Source: Sarcocystis neurona
Lineage: Eukaryota > Apicomplexa > Conoidasida > Eucoccidiorida > Sarcocystidae
NCBI GenBank assembly: GCA_000727475.1
Contig: KL647294.1
Location: 4,066,284-4,130,283 of the forward strand
Direction of reading: 5' to 3'
DNA: 64,000 nt
Below, piece by piece: positions 11,901-22,330 of this stretch (its first letter is position 1; each line of letters starts with the position of its first letter). Both the position numbers and the translations under genes were made by a program. The notes below the pieces were generated by a model. The model had not been told where the DNA came from. It made no database searches and was given only the letters and a program-made list of their open reading frames with translations.

Positions 11901-13101
11901 AACAGGAGGGGACGGAAGAAGAAGAAGCCCCGAAAGAAGCAAAGACGCGGCCCGTGAGACGAAAGAAGGCAGAAAGGAGGAGAACAACAACGAAAGAAGC
12001 CGAAGCAGCAGCCGAACGGGCAGCAGAAGCAGCAGCAGTGGTGGAGGAGCAGAGCAAAGTATCGAACGAAGTGGCTTTGCTTGTCGAAGAAGAAATAAAA
12101 CTGACCCTGAGGAGAAGGAAATAGAAGAAGAGGAAGAGGAAGAGACCGCCGCAGCAGACGGGGCGAAGCGACTGCAGCAGGCGCAGCAGCCGAGAAGAAA
12201 CAGACGCACGAGACGCAGGCGCGGCAGAGCAGCAGCCGCAGATCACTCTGAAGAGACAGCAGACGAAGAAAAGAGAAAAGGAGACGAAGAGAAAAAGACC
12301 GGCGGAAGTGCGGACAGGGGGGTGAACGGCTGCGGAAAGGCGGGTAGGCGAGGCGGGGCAGCTGTTGCTAGAGCGGCAGACGGAGGCAGAGAAGCAGCAG
12401 CAGCAGCAGGAGGAGCAGCAGGAGGAGCGAGGGGAAGGGGAAGTGGGGAAGCAGCAGAGACGAACAAACTGACAACAACGGAAACAGAAAACGAAGAAGA
12501 GTCCGAAGAAGAGGAAGACTTCTACTACGTCGGCGAGAATGGCGGAGAGGAGTTTATGTGGCGCGAACAGGAGCGAGAGACAGAGAGAAGTAGAGGCAAG
12601 ACTGGGAAGGAGGGCGCAGGAGCAGACGGTGGCAGCAGCAGGAAGGGAACAGAGGTAACGGAGGACGACGAAACAGAGAGAGAGGGCGGGTGGGTCGACT
12701 TCTGCAAGGCAGAAAAAATTGTCGGGAGACGGCGCAGGGAAGAACAGGACGACGCCAAGAAGCTCCAGCGGAAGCAGCAGCAGCAGCAGGAAAGGCAGCA
12801 GCAGGAGGGAAAGCAGCAGCAGCAGGAAGGACAGCAGCAGCAGCAGGAGGGAAAGCAGCAGCAGCGGGAAGGAAAGCAGCAGCAGCAGGGAAAGAAGCAG
12901 AATAAGAAGCAAGAGGAGGAGGAAGTGTGGCGGTGCAAGATTTGCAACGGAACGTTCGCATCAAGGAACAAACTGTTCCAGCATATTGAAGCAGAGGGAC
13001 ATGCTGCGTTGAAGACGGCAGAGGAAGTTGCTAAAAGTAGAAGAGCAAAGGGCAGTCAGAAGCAGCAGGAGCAGCAAGCGGGACGCGGCAGACGCCGCTG
13101 A
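2983..13101 (+). CDS. DNAJC21: DNAJC21/Jjj1-type J-domain co-chaperone (4 exons)
   Basis: Co-chaperone family that stimulates cytosolic Hsp70 and, in yeast Jjj1, helps release export/maturation factors such as Arx1 from late pre-60S ribosomes. Exons: 2983-3417, 6352-6870, 8609-9013, 10984-13101; all introns phase 0; predicted 1158 aa. Seen in the sequence: J domain about residues 89-157 with HPD at 116-118, continued in exon 2 by ERAWYDANR; the family block [14 protein letters not shown]...[12 protein letters not shown] in exon 2; the [16 protein letters not shown] block and a basic helix in exon 3; a U1-like C2H2 zinc finger (C686/C689, then HERSKKH) and a second C-terminal finger (CKIC at about 1104, then HIEAEGH). 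Family order is fully conserved. The protein is about twice the human or yeast length because of acidic, Glu/Lys and poly-Gln insertions. The ATG at 2983 is chosen because the open frame upstream lacks an ATG. Exon ends are by-eye calls. Confidence 0.92.
4836..5066. repeat. 57-bp minisatellite, 4 copies
   Basis: Near-identical 57-bp units; the marker GCGCGTA recurs at 4854, 4911, 4968 and 5025. As 57 is divisible by three, the array is open on both strands as a 19-residue repeat, which explains the apparent open reading frames. The high identity suggests recent expansion inside intron 1. Confidence 0.95.
5200..6180 (+). repeat. TCTCTG/TGTCTC pyrimidine-rich tract
   Basis: About 1 kb of almost pure pyrimidine with interspersed G on the + strand, in irregular TCTCTGTCTC-type units, inside intron 1 of the J-protein gene. 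It is open in several frames as Ser/Leu/Cys/Val-rich sequence, which is an artefact of composition. The opposite strand is purine-rich. Confidence 0.9.
6871..8608 (+). other. intron 2 of the DNAJC21-like gene, ending in a CTG-rich tract
   Basis: A 1.7 kb intron, GTCTGT...GTGCAG. The first half carries TATG microsatellites (about 7040-7500); 7826-8440 is dense CTG/CTGCTG on the sense strand, continuing in pyrimidine-rich form to the acceptor at 8606-8608. No family block of DNAJC21 is missing here, so the CTG stretch is read as intron and not as poly-Leu coding. Confidence 0.8.
9014..10983 (+). other. intron 3 of the DNAJC21-like gene
   Basis: A 2.0 kb intron with a consensus GTAAGT donor and GGTGCAG acceptor. 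It contains TCTCCG and GT tracts (9540-9720), a purine-rich GAGAGA segment (9890-10170) and a 38-bp tandem duplication (10571-10645). Frames here are compositional and were not annotated. Confidence 0.8.
10571..10645. repeat. 38-bp tandem duplication
   Basis: Two copies of a unit starting GGTACAGGAGTTC and containing TACTGTCTTGATATGG, at 10571 and 10609. It lies within intron 3 of the J-protein gene. Confidence 0.85.
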
Positions 13102-13269
13102 TGTCACGCGGGGGAAAGGAAGTAGCGCACAGCCCAGGAGCAGCACAGCAGCAGCTGCAGAAACGGCCGCAGCAAGAGCGCTGCTCGCTGCCATCGCGTA
13201 GGAGGGAGACATCAGCTGCAGGCGGGGAACCCTATGCGAGTCCTGCCTACAACCCAGCAGCAATGTGAC

Positions 13270-14400
13270 ACCAGAAAAAGAAGCGGTAGCAACTGCAGGG
13301 GCGAGATGCGGAACAGCAGCAGCAAATATAGGGGCGAGCTGCGGAACAGCAGCAGCAACTGCAGGGGCGAGATGCGAAACAGCAGCAGCAACTGCAGGGG
13401 CGAGATGCGAAACAGCAGCAGCAACTGCAGGGGCGAGCTGCGGAACAGTAGCAGCAACTGCAGGGGCGAGATGCGAAACAGCAGCAGCAACTGCAGGGCC
13501 GAGCTGCGGAACAACAGCAGGAACTGCAGGGCCGNNNNNNNNNNNNNNNNNNNNNNNNNNNNNNNNNNNNNNNNNNNNNNNNNNNNNNNNNNNNNNNNNN
13601 NNNNNNNNNNNNNNNNNNNNNNNNNNNNNNNNNNNNNNNNNNNNNNNNNNNNNNNNNNNNNNNNNNNNNNNNNNNNNNNNNNNNNNNNNNNNNNNNNNNN
13701 NNNNNNNNNNNNNNNNNNNNNNNNNNNNNNNNNNNNNNNNNNNNNNNNNNNNNNNNNNNNNNNNNNNNNNNNNNNNNNNNNNNNNNNNNNNNNNNNNNNN
13801 NNNNNNNNNNNNNNNNNNNNNNNNNNNNNNNNNNNNNNNNNNNNNNNNNNNNNNNNNNNNNNNNNNNNNNNNNNNNNNNNNNNNNNNNNNNNNNNNNNNN
13901 NNNNNNNNNNNNNNNNNNNNNNNNNNNNNNNNNNNNNNNNNNNNNNNNNNNNNNNNNNNNNNNNNNNNNNNNNNNNNNNNNNNNNNNNNNNNNNNNNNNN
14001 NNNNNNNNNNNNNNNNNNNNNNNNNNNNNNNNNNNNNNNNNNNNNNNNNNNNNNNNNNNNNNNNNNNNNNNNNNNNNNNNNAGCTGCGGAATCGCAGAAA
14101 AAGCAGTGGGGGTATCTATGTGAGGAGCAGCAGCAGTAGCGGCAACTGCAGGGGCGAGTTGCGGAAGAGCAGCAGCCACTGCAGGGGCGAGCTGCGGAAT
14201 AGCAGAAAAAGCAGTGGGTATCTGTGGGAGGAGGAGCAGCAGCAGCTGCAGGGGCGAGCTGCGGAGCAGCAGCAGCAGTGGGGGCGTTTATGGGAGGAGG
14301 AGCAGCAGCTGGAGGAGGAGAAATATACGAGCTGCAGCAGTGCGAGCATAAGCGGTCAGGTGTGCTGCACTGCAGGAGCACAGGTAGGAGGGGAGCAGCA
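13270..14400 (+). repeat. 33-bp CAG-containing minisatellite, interrupted by assembly gap
   Basis: Directly downstream of the J-protein stop codon. The unit is about 33 bp (GCGAAACAGCAGCAGCAACT followed by GCAGGGGCGAGAT), clear from 13300 to 13534 and as longer, more degenerate units after the gap (14082-14400). The 33-bp period keeps several frames open as 11-residue repeats. I see no start, splice or domain evidence for a protein, so it is called as a repeat. CAG-rich irregular sequence continues to about 14880. Confidence 0.85.
13535..14081. other. assembly gap (547 N)
   Basis: A run of N inside the 33-bp minisatellite. Both flanks are repeat units, so the true array length is unknown. 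Confidence 0.99.
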
Positions 14401-14985
14401 GGAGCAGCATCAGGAACAGCAGTAGCCTTACCGATGGTAGTTGACGTGGCGGCAGTAACAAGAAGAAGAGCTGGAGGGCCAGTATCTGCTGGCGTCGCAG
14501 CAGCAGAAAAAGAAGCGCAGCGGGACGTGGTGCTGCTGCTTTTCCTGCATCAGCACAGCACCTCTTTCCGGCGACCCCGCAACCGCAGCAGCAGAAGCAG
14601 GGACACAGTAGCAGCAGCGACACAGCAGCAGCAGCGACACAGCGGCAGCAGCGGCACAGCAGCGGCATCACAGCAGCAGCGGCTGTTAAACTCTGGTAGT
14701 GTTGCTGCTGCGGCAGCAGCAGGAGCAACGACAGTGATATGACAATGAACCCAACAACAACAGCGTCAGTATTTAGTAGTAGCGGTCCTGAGGCAGAAGC
14801 AGCAGCAAGAGCAGCAGCAGGAGCAGCAGCAGGAGGAACAGCAGCAGGAGGACCAACAAGTGGGGGCGACATCTTCGGCAGTATGTGTTAGCGTTCGGTA
14901 GCGGGGAAGGCCGTTCGTTGAAAAAGAAGCTTCAAGCTGCAGCAGTTCCTTCATGAAAGAGTAAAAGCTGCAGCAGCCTGAAGTG

Positions 14986-15184
14986 ATGGCAACAGCACTA
15001 GGAACACTAGATACACACGTATACACAGGCAGCCGTACAGCAATTTCATTGAAAGAAATATACGAAAACGAGAGAGAAAGAGCAGCAACAGACAGAAGCA
15101 TAAATTTAATAAGAGAGTTGCTGCCAATATGGAAGGAAGCAGATGGCGGGAAAGCAGCTGTAGCAACCACGAACAGCAGCTCTT
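14986..15184 (+). CDS. possible first exon of an unidentified gene
   Basis: I do not recognise this protein. An ATG at 14986 opens a 66-codon frame of ordinary, mixed composition (TAISLKEIYENERER, then INLIRELLPIWKEADGG), unlike the low-complexity frames around it. It meets a GTGCGT donor-like site at 15185 in phase 1, the donor type used by the J-protein gene. Upstream is the CAG repeat block, downstream is TA-microsatellite sequence typical of introns here. Downstream partner exons could be those proposed at 18324-18484 and 19865-20005, but phases were not fully reconciled. It may be a chance frame. Confidence 0.35.
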
Positions 15185-18100
15185 GTGCGTATATCTGTGT
15201 ATATATGCGTCAGCATACGCGTGTGTACATTCGTAGATTTGCATATGAACTTCCACTTGCGCGTGAAGCGATTCTGCACAGGTGTCCTTTTGTCTTAGAA
15301 ACGTTTCTACGTACAACGACGAACGTACACACGCGTGTGGGTGGACATATATATATATATAATATATATATATATATATGCATATGTACGTATGTGTGGG
15401 GATCATGACGTCGATACATCTGTGTGGGGAGAAAGAGAGAGAAACATGTAGGTAGACAGAGAAGGGAAAAGTCTGCGTAAGGAGGAACGTTTTTCTGCAA
15501 TGTAGAGTACAGGTGTATTCCCATTTCTCTAGATTTCCCTGAGCGTACGTATCTATATTCAGGCATACATTCTCCGGTATATATATATATATTGGCGCAT
15601 CGGTATATGCACGTTCGCATGTACATGGGTGTAAATATATATATATATATATGTATGCCAGTTATTATCTTTTCTTCCTGTGTATGGTGGTAAACACGTA
15701 TCTACGGTGGCCTGTGTGTGTAGGTATACATGTATATGTATATGTGTGTAGGTGAGTGCATGTGTAGACGTATGCCTCTGTACAGCTATGAATACGATCG
15801 TGTAAATATATATGTGGAGCATAACAAATACATCCAATTTATCGGTGTAGGTGTCCGCCTTGAAGTAAGAAGGTCTTTGCCAAGAACCGCCGAGTCGACA
15901 CGCGCACGCGCAGGCGGCGGTGGCACGCATGCCTGCTGCTCGGTTTGCCACCAAAGACGAAATTTCTCTCACAAATTTCTTTATATTTTCCCCAGACTTC
16001 TGAATGTCCACACACACCGAACATGGCCACCTGTTCCACGTCTTCGTGGTTCACAAATAAATATATATATATATATATATATGTATAGCGAGTACACAGG
16101 GGTAGCGCCATGTGCGTATCGATATATATTATTTGTACCGGTGTCAAAGCAGCCTAAACGTGTATTTCTTGAAAGGTCTGTACCTGTAGGTGTAGAGGCA
16201 GCACACCCGCGACCCCACACGTACGGCTTGTACGTACATCAGCAGCCTCCTCGCCTCATTACTCTTCGCGTTACATATGTACATGTACATGTAGTATGTT
16301 GTCTGTACGTGTGTATGTGCCTGTGTATCCACCTGGAAGCGACGACGCACGGCACTAGAGCTTCCGTGAGGCACGCTCCTGCGTAGGAAAATGTCAACGA
16401 TACGACAGAAATGAAATTGCTGTGCTGACAGCTATCACTGAGGAGTCGCACCTGCGGCGCGCACCCGTGGCGGCGCCGCGACCGCAGACGAAGGCCCCGC
16501 CGCCCCTCTGCAGCCGTTGTTTCAGAAGCGCGCAATTTTTAATTTGTAGATGACGAAAAACTCACACGCAGACAGTGGCGGAAATGCCGGCTGCTCGCTT
16601 TTTGTCAGCGACGGCTCAAATTTCGCCTTCTGCAAATTTCTTCGCGGCTGCACGTGTCAAGCGCGAGTCGGTGGTGTCGACGTTTTTTTGCCTCGGCCGA
16701 CTTACAGACCTCCTTGCAGAGAGGGCTGTCAGAGTCAACAGAAGACAGAAACGACGGACTGCGTTAAATTGCGAGAGGAAACGTGTCTCGTGCTCTCGAC
16801 CTCCACGCACGCAGCTCAACTCATAACGCGCACCGCGACGGAAAACCGCGAGTGGAAGAAACGCATGTATGTTTGTTGGTAGACCTACCCGTGTAAAGAG
16901 AACCACGCACATTAGTGTGTCTGGGCAGGGGCTGCAGGAGAGCCGTCTGCTTCGGCTGTCGATGATATGCCGTGTGCACGTGTAAGCGCTCTGCACAAAT
17001 ATACTACACATGTAGAAACACGTATGTATATATACGTGTATGCATGTATACACGCCCTATACAGATACACATGTACACACGTATTTAGGTATACACACAT
17101 GCGAGTATAGATGCTCTCGGTACATACACACACATATACATACACATATATGTATATATCTGTGTGTGAACCTCTCGACTGAATCACTCCGGCGCTGCGC
17201 AGCGCGGCGGTCGTTACGGCGTTGGGAAGAGGGAAGGCGGCAGCACATAGGGAGAAGCGAACGTCCGGGTCTACGTGCATATATATATATATATATGCAT
17301 ATTTGTGTGAATCTGTGTGTCTGCGTAGAGCATGTATACAAACACATATGTGTATCTATGTGTGTGCATGTGTATCTGTGTAGAGCACGTCTACATGCAT
17401 TCCACACACTTTAGGTGCGTGTAGCTCTGTATAGAACATGTACACACAGTCGGCCCAAGCAGACAGGTTTCCTGTTGCACCTGCTCGAATATTAATATGC
17501 GTGTATGCTTTTCACGTGGGCAGATCTACATGTAAACATACGCATAATTCTTCCACCAGCGGGTGTGCCGCCCGACTTGCGAATTCAATTCGGCTGTATA
17601 CACACCTCAACATAAACACTTATATATATATATATATACTATGCCCTTAGCATTTGCCGTGACCGTGAATGCTGGACGCAGAGAGGGCCGCTCGGTGATG
17701 CAGCAGGAAGCATGCTTTTTTCTGGAGAAAGGCGTCAGTCTCTTATGTTTCCCTACACGCAGCTAGAAGCAATAATTACACGAAAAAATGGGCGTTGCTG
17801 TTTACAATTGAAGTAAACACTCCCGTCCTTGAATAATGATTTCCTTTTCGCGTTGTATGGCTATATATTACGGTAGCCAGGTCCGACACAGCAAGGTGAA
17901 GCAAGACATTTCACAGCCGTACGTAAAAACGGTATCCGCGTATCTATCCGTCCGTACACCACATTAAACATTTTAGCGGTTTGTTCTCATACAGCGCGAG
18001 GACTGCGCGTGTACGTGTTATCCACTTATCTACTCGTATACGTAGAGAATTCTCTATGAAATCATCGCTGTAACTACCTACCCCATATACGGCACCACGT

Positions 18101-18323
18101 GTGCATGGTACACCTACGCACAAGTATGTATCTACCTGTCGGTTTATATCTGTATGTCCATTCCTTTTACGTCATATTTGATATCTGTCTGTATACGCTT
18201 TACATATGTGCAGCTCGGGTGCAGGATGGAGGGGGATGTTCACAGGGTATGTTCTATTGCAACTCGCATGTGTGTATAGCCGTAGAGATACCACCGGAGA
18301 CCTTTCCGTTTGCGTATCAACAG
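15185..18323. other. unresolved region, mainly intron-like microsatellites
   Basis: TA/GTATA microsatellites (15340-15660, 16050-16090, 17010-17160, 17270-17400, 17610-17640) separate islands of more complex sequence. The island 16440-16860 is GC-richer and has a + frame 16563-16826 (AEMPAARFLSATAQ..., TDLLAERAVRVNRRQKRR) of coding-like composition. The island 15840-16010 has a minus frame of similar quality and, on the + strand, an acceptor-like TATTTTCCCCAG near 15990. Neither shows a family I recognise, so no gene is called. Confidence 0.3.
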
Positions 18324-18484
18324 GGACGCGACGCAGGAGCAGCATTTCTTCAGCTTTCTCGTCCACACTCGCTTGCCTGCTGCACAGATCTCTGCGGCGT
18401 TGTCTCAAGAACTCAACGCCAATGTCCACTTTGTCTGTGCGGTTGTTATGTACAAACCCTTTCGAAATTATGCACTACTTCGGC
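18324..18484 (+). CDS. possible internal exon, unidentified protein
   Basis: An open segment between an AG at 18322-18323 (ATCAACAG) and a consensus GTAAGT donor at 18485. The translation has ordinary composition (ATQEQHFFSFLVHTR..., LSQELNANVHFVCAVVMY, KPFRNYALLRR), no repeats, and is followed at once by a (TA)n intron-like microsatellite. All three + frames are open here, so the frame choice rests on composition and the donor. No family is recognised. Confidence 0.35.
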
Positions 18485-19864
18485 GTAAGTATATATATAT
18501 ATATATATACATATATGGAGAGAGAGAGACAGGTAGATATATACATATACGCATATATATATATATATATATATATGCTTGCACAGAAGCAATGCGTAGC
18601 CCTCAATACGCATGTCTCCATTGTACAACTGCTTCCGCGATATCGCGATTTGCACAGTAATAATACAGGCATCAGGTACACAGACGTACAACCGTGTGTC
18701 TATACATGTATATGTATATATGTGTGTGTAGAGCAAAACAAAGAGGGCGAGGCAGAAAGGAAGAGGAAGAAATAAACCCGCAGACCATAGAAATACATAC
18801 GAGTACTAGTCGGAAAAACGTGATTCTTCTAACAATACATTAACACACAGAGGCATTCCTACTTTGACACCGTCTGATACGCACGGACATATATTTATGA
18901 ATACTGCTACAAAACGGGAGATACTCCGCACTGCGTCCTTGCAGCCGTCAGTATAGACGGCTACAAAACACACGTGTTCTGACATGGTGCCGTTTCTGCA
19001 AGATAGTTCTCCCGGTCACCAGTGCCATTCACTGACGTGTGCTCCCACACACAATGTCATATCTGATGTTGTGGGGTCCTCGTAGACGTGTGCACACGTA
19101 TGCATACATAAATGTGTGTGCACTTCATTTTGAGCAAGGGCTGCCAGCATCCCATATCTATATGTTGGGTCTCACTAAACGTATACACATATGTAAATAT
19201 ATACATGTACATACAGTCATGCTCACACGTGTGTGCACGTTGTTCTGAGGCTGTAAGCTTATATCCTCCCAAATTCACGTATCCAGAGAGCGATAAAAAT
19301 TTGCTGTAATATCGAGTGTACAGAGAGTAAGACGAATATGTGCGTGCTCGCACATAAAGGGGTACTGCGTGGGCGTGATCGCTGCTGATTTTCTTCGGTA
19401 CGGGGGCCACAAGTTTCACCATGCGGCAGAGGCAAAGTTTATGGGTCCTCGTGCACAGGGACACCTATATCTGCTGCATGCAGTAAGTAATCATAATTTT
19501 CTGTGTTCTCGAAGTCCAGAGATTCTCCCTTCTTTACGCGTGTGTGCACAGGTGTATGTGACGCGTACATCTCTTCGCACCTGTCTTTCTCTCTACATGT
19601 CGGTGTGTATATATGGATACGCAAGTAGCTGCCAAACACAGGATTTTAAGACAACAGCATGACAAATTTCCCTGTGTATCCATGGACGGATTGACGAGGA
19701 TATACGTATACGCGCGTATAGTTTAACTAAAGCGCAGACCAACAGAGATACACGTACAGACGTATAATTTCACAGAAGCACAGTTCGTCTATCTACGAAA
19801 GACGTACAGAGAAAGACCGTTCCTGAGTACAGGGAAGTCTCGAAACACGCATGCACGAGTGCAG

Positions 19865-20005
19865 GGTACTAAACCGCATCTTCACATTGCTTGTAGAGCT
19901 ACACGTACAAAGCTCTGTGGATGCGTCAGCGCGCCAGTTAGTTGCCAACCCTACAGTAGCCAATGTCTGGAACATTCAGTTTATTTCCGCTGCCCGCGGT
20001 TGCGT
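19865..20005 (+). CDS. possible internal exon, unidentified protein
   Basis: After a GTGCAG acceptor-like site at about 19859-19864, one frame reads VLNRIFTLLVELHVQ... then ARQLVANPTVANVWN..., a plausible soluble segment. A second acceptor-like TTCCTGCAG occurs at about 20030. A minus-strand frame across the same bases is also open, so strand is not certain. It may belong to the same unidentified gene as the fragments at 14986 and 18324. Confidence 0.25.
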
Positions 20006-20179
20006 GAAACCTCATATTTTTCCTGCAGCGTCCAATTTCACGTACGCACGTATAACTCTATACGTGTCTAGACGCAGAGTTATATTTGCAGCGGAGAGCT
20101 TCTTGAAAAAGTGTGTGGAGGCAATCTGAGACGTGTACGTGATTGGTGCTCCACAGCAACAATGGAAGGAAGAAACGGT

Positions 20180-22330
20180 GACTTTGCCGCTGCTGCGGTC
20201 ACTCCTGCCACTATCGGTGCTGCTGTTGGTGTGTCTGCTGTTGCTGCGTGACCTCGTGTTTGTGTGTGTTGAATCAGACAGTGACAGATGTTCACACTGT
20301 TACCTTACGTGCATCTGGCTAGTCGAAGTTGTTGCAGGAACAATCATTTGCAGTGGAGGTTTTGTGGAATGACGTAGGGATGCTGCTGCAGAGAATACTG
20401 CGCTGTACGCGAAGAAAAGAAGCAGCTCCCTCGCTTGCGAGCGCCTGTTCTTCCCATGTTGCTGCGGCTGCTTGTCTTTCGCTGCGGGTGTTACTCCTTT
20501 GCGAGGGCGGTTGTTCTGCAGCATTAGAACTGCTGGTGTGCTCTTGGGGCTGCTTTTCAAGTCTTTTCGCTGTTGCAGATTTTGACCAGTGCTTATGCCA
20601 CTGCACTTTTGATGCTGCTGTGTCTCCTTTGGCTACTTCGTCCGCTTCTTCCTCTGCTGCTGCAGCTCTTCTGATCTTGCGCTGCTGCCTGTCGACCCAG
20701 TTCTGCTGCTGCATTTCCGCGAATGGAAAAGACCTACAAACCTGTGTCACGTGCTGCAGCACAGGAGCTTGTTCTCCTTCGCAGTGGCTTCACAACAAGT
20801 CTAAATCCGGCTTTTAAACAGCTCTGCGGGAATTCGTAAGCCACGCTCAATACCGTGCAGCCAGCGGACTCTAGCCACTACCTTCAGCGGAAAATACACG
20901 ATGTGGGTATGTGGAACCTGCGTGACTGCATTATATATTTTCTCCCTGTGCAGGAGGTATAGTTGGCGGCTGTTCCTGCTGTTTCTTGTACTGCAGGTGG
21001 TGCTGCAGTGGAGACCGTGTGCAGTTATTTGGTCTAACAGAGAGGATGCGCTTCGCTGCTGCACCTTCTCGAAGAGGTTGCGATAACCCGCCCCCGCTGG
21101 TTTTTCCAGCTGTGCCTGCTGCTGCTGACGATGTGCGTGATGATGTTGTTGAGGATCCTGTAGCCTCTGGTGAAGTAATGATGCTACTACTGCCGCTGGT
21201 CGTGTGCGGCTGGCGCCGCTCCTGCTGCTTCTTGTCCCAGGTTTTTTTTTCATCTCCCGCTCATTCAGGTTTTGCGACTTTTTGCTTGCCATTGTTTTTC
21301 TCCTTCTTCCTCCTGGTGCTGCTGTTCGTGTTACGGATGGTGGCTGTGATGCTGCTGCTGCTCGCAGGGCTGCAATGTGACCGTGCGTGTTGGCGGCTGC
21401 TGCTGCTTTTTTTCCTTGGGAGCAGCTCTGTCTTGTCACGAAACGGAACTCATATTTTCGATGGGCGTCACTGCCTTGCAGCAGCATCGAAACGTTGACT
21501 CTCTCTTCCCCTTGAGTTCATCTGCACCATCTGTTCCCAGCCCCTTCGTTGTTTTCTTCCACTCCTTCTCGTCGCCAGAGCGTGTTAGCAGATCTATGTT
21601 CTCTGTTCCGTGTGTCTCAATCATCAGGCGGAGCGGCTCTGAGGAGCGTTGGCGCCTGCAAATATTTCTTGTGCCTGAGGTGGTGGGCCTCATCATCTTT
21701 TCGCTTCTCCCGCCCCTCCGTCTGGTGGCCCGCGTATTTTCTGCTGTCTTTGTGTCACCGACAGAGTCGTCTGTTTTCTTCTACAGTTGCTGTTGATGGT
21801 ACCGTCGTGCTGCCGCGGCTCTGTGCGCTGCTCTTCTGCTGTGCCAGCACTGTGGCTCAGCAACTAACAAAACTCTTCACCCTTTTCCCCGTCGTCCTCT
21901 CCCGCGCTGCTGCTACCGCTGCTGCTCTCCTCCACCCGCGCTGCTGCTGCGGCAACCGCTGCTTCCCAGCTCCTGCTGTTCGTGGCGAGCCCTGCTACTG
22001 TTCTCCTCATGCTGCTTTTTTGCCACTCGTTCCGCTTGCTGCGTACTCTCCTCGCACCACGCCTGGTGAATTACCAACGTGTCTTGAACGCCGCTGCTCT
22101 TGCAGCTACTGTGCGCGCACCCCCGTCTTGCTCCCGTACCCGCAACTGCGAAACTGGCCGACACCAGAACTTTTTGTCTTCAACAGCATTAGGATCTGGA
22201 GGGACATGAGTTGCTCTTGTTTACCCACACTCTATTTGGTGAGTAGTTTCGTAGAACAAGCGTTATTTCTTGCCGTGTTTCGAAATTTCCACCCTCTCTC
22301 CCCGGGCGCTGCTGTTGCCGCCCGTGTCTA
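20180..22330 (+). repeat. CTG-rich block
   Basis: A 2.1 kb stretch rich in CTGCTG and GCTGCTG on the + strand. Long Leu/Ser/Cys + frames (for example 21549-22355) are compositional. On the minus strand the same bases read as Gln/Ala-rich frames. From 22331 to 24178 I see only simple pyrimidine sequence (23390-23860) and TA microsatellites (23970-24080), and no supportable gene. Confidence 0.7.
20319..21487 (-). CDS. possible minus-strand CAG-rich gene fragment (two exons)
   Basis: Two minus-strand segments: about 21487-20801 (an internal Met starting MASKKSQNLNEREMKKK; Gln/His tract; LEKPAGAGYRNLFEKVQQR) and about 20756-20319, which follows an acceptor-like GTGCTGCAG and reads QNWVDRQQRKIRRAAAAEEE, DEVAKGDTAASKVQWHKHW. 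Composition is charged and protein-like, and the CAG orientation is on the minus strand, as in the confirmed exons of this window. No family is recognised. The alternative is that this is the CTG-rich 3' end of a + strand intron, since 20180-22330 as a whole is CTG-rich on the + strand. Confidence 0.35.

Noticed and set aside
11136..12912. Long minus-strand Leu/Ser-rich frames opposite J-protein exon 4
   Set aside because: They are the complement of GAA/GAG/CAG codons of the real exon, which carries two conserved zinc fingers on the + strand.
13212..14425. Frames of 300-390 codons through the N gap
   Set aside because: They result from a 33-bp repeat without stops and from N being read as open; no start context, splice site or domain supports them.
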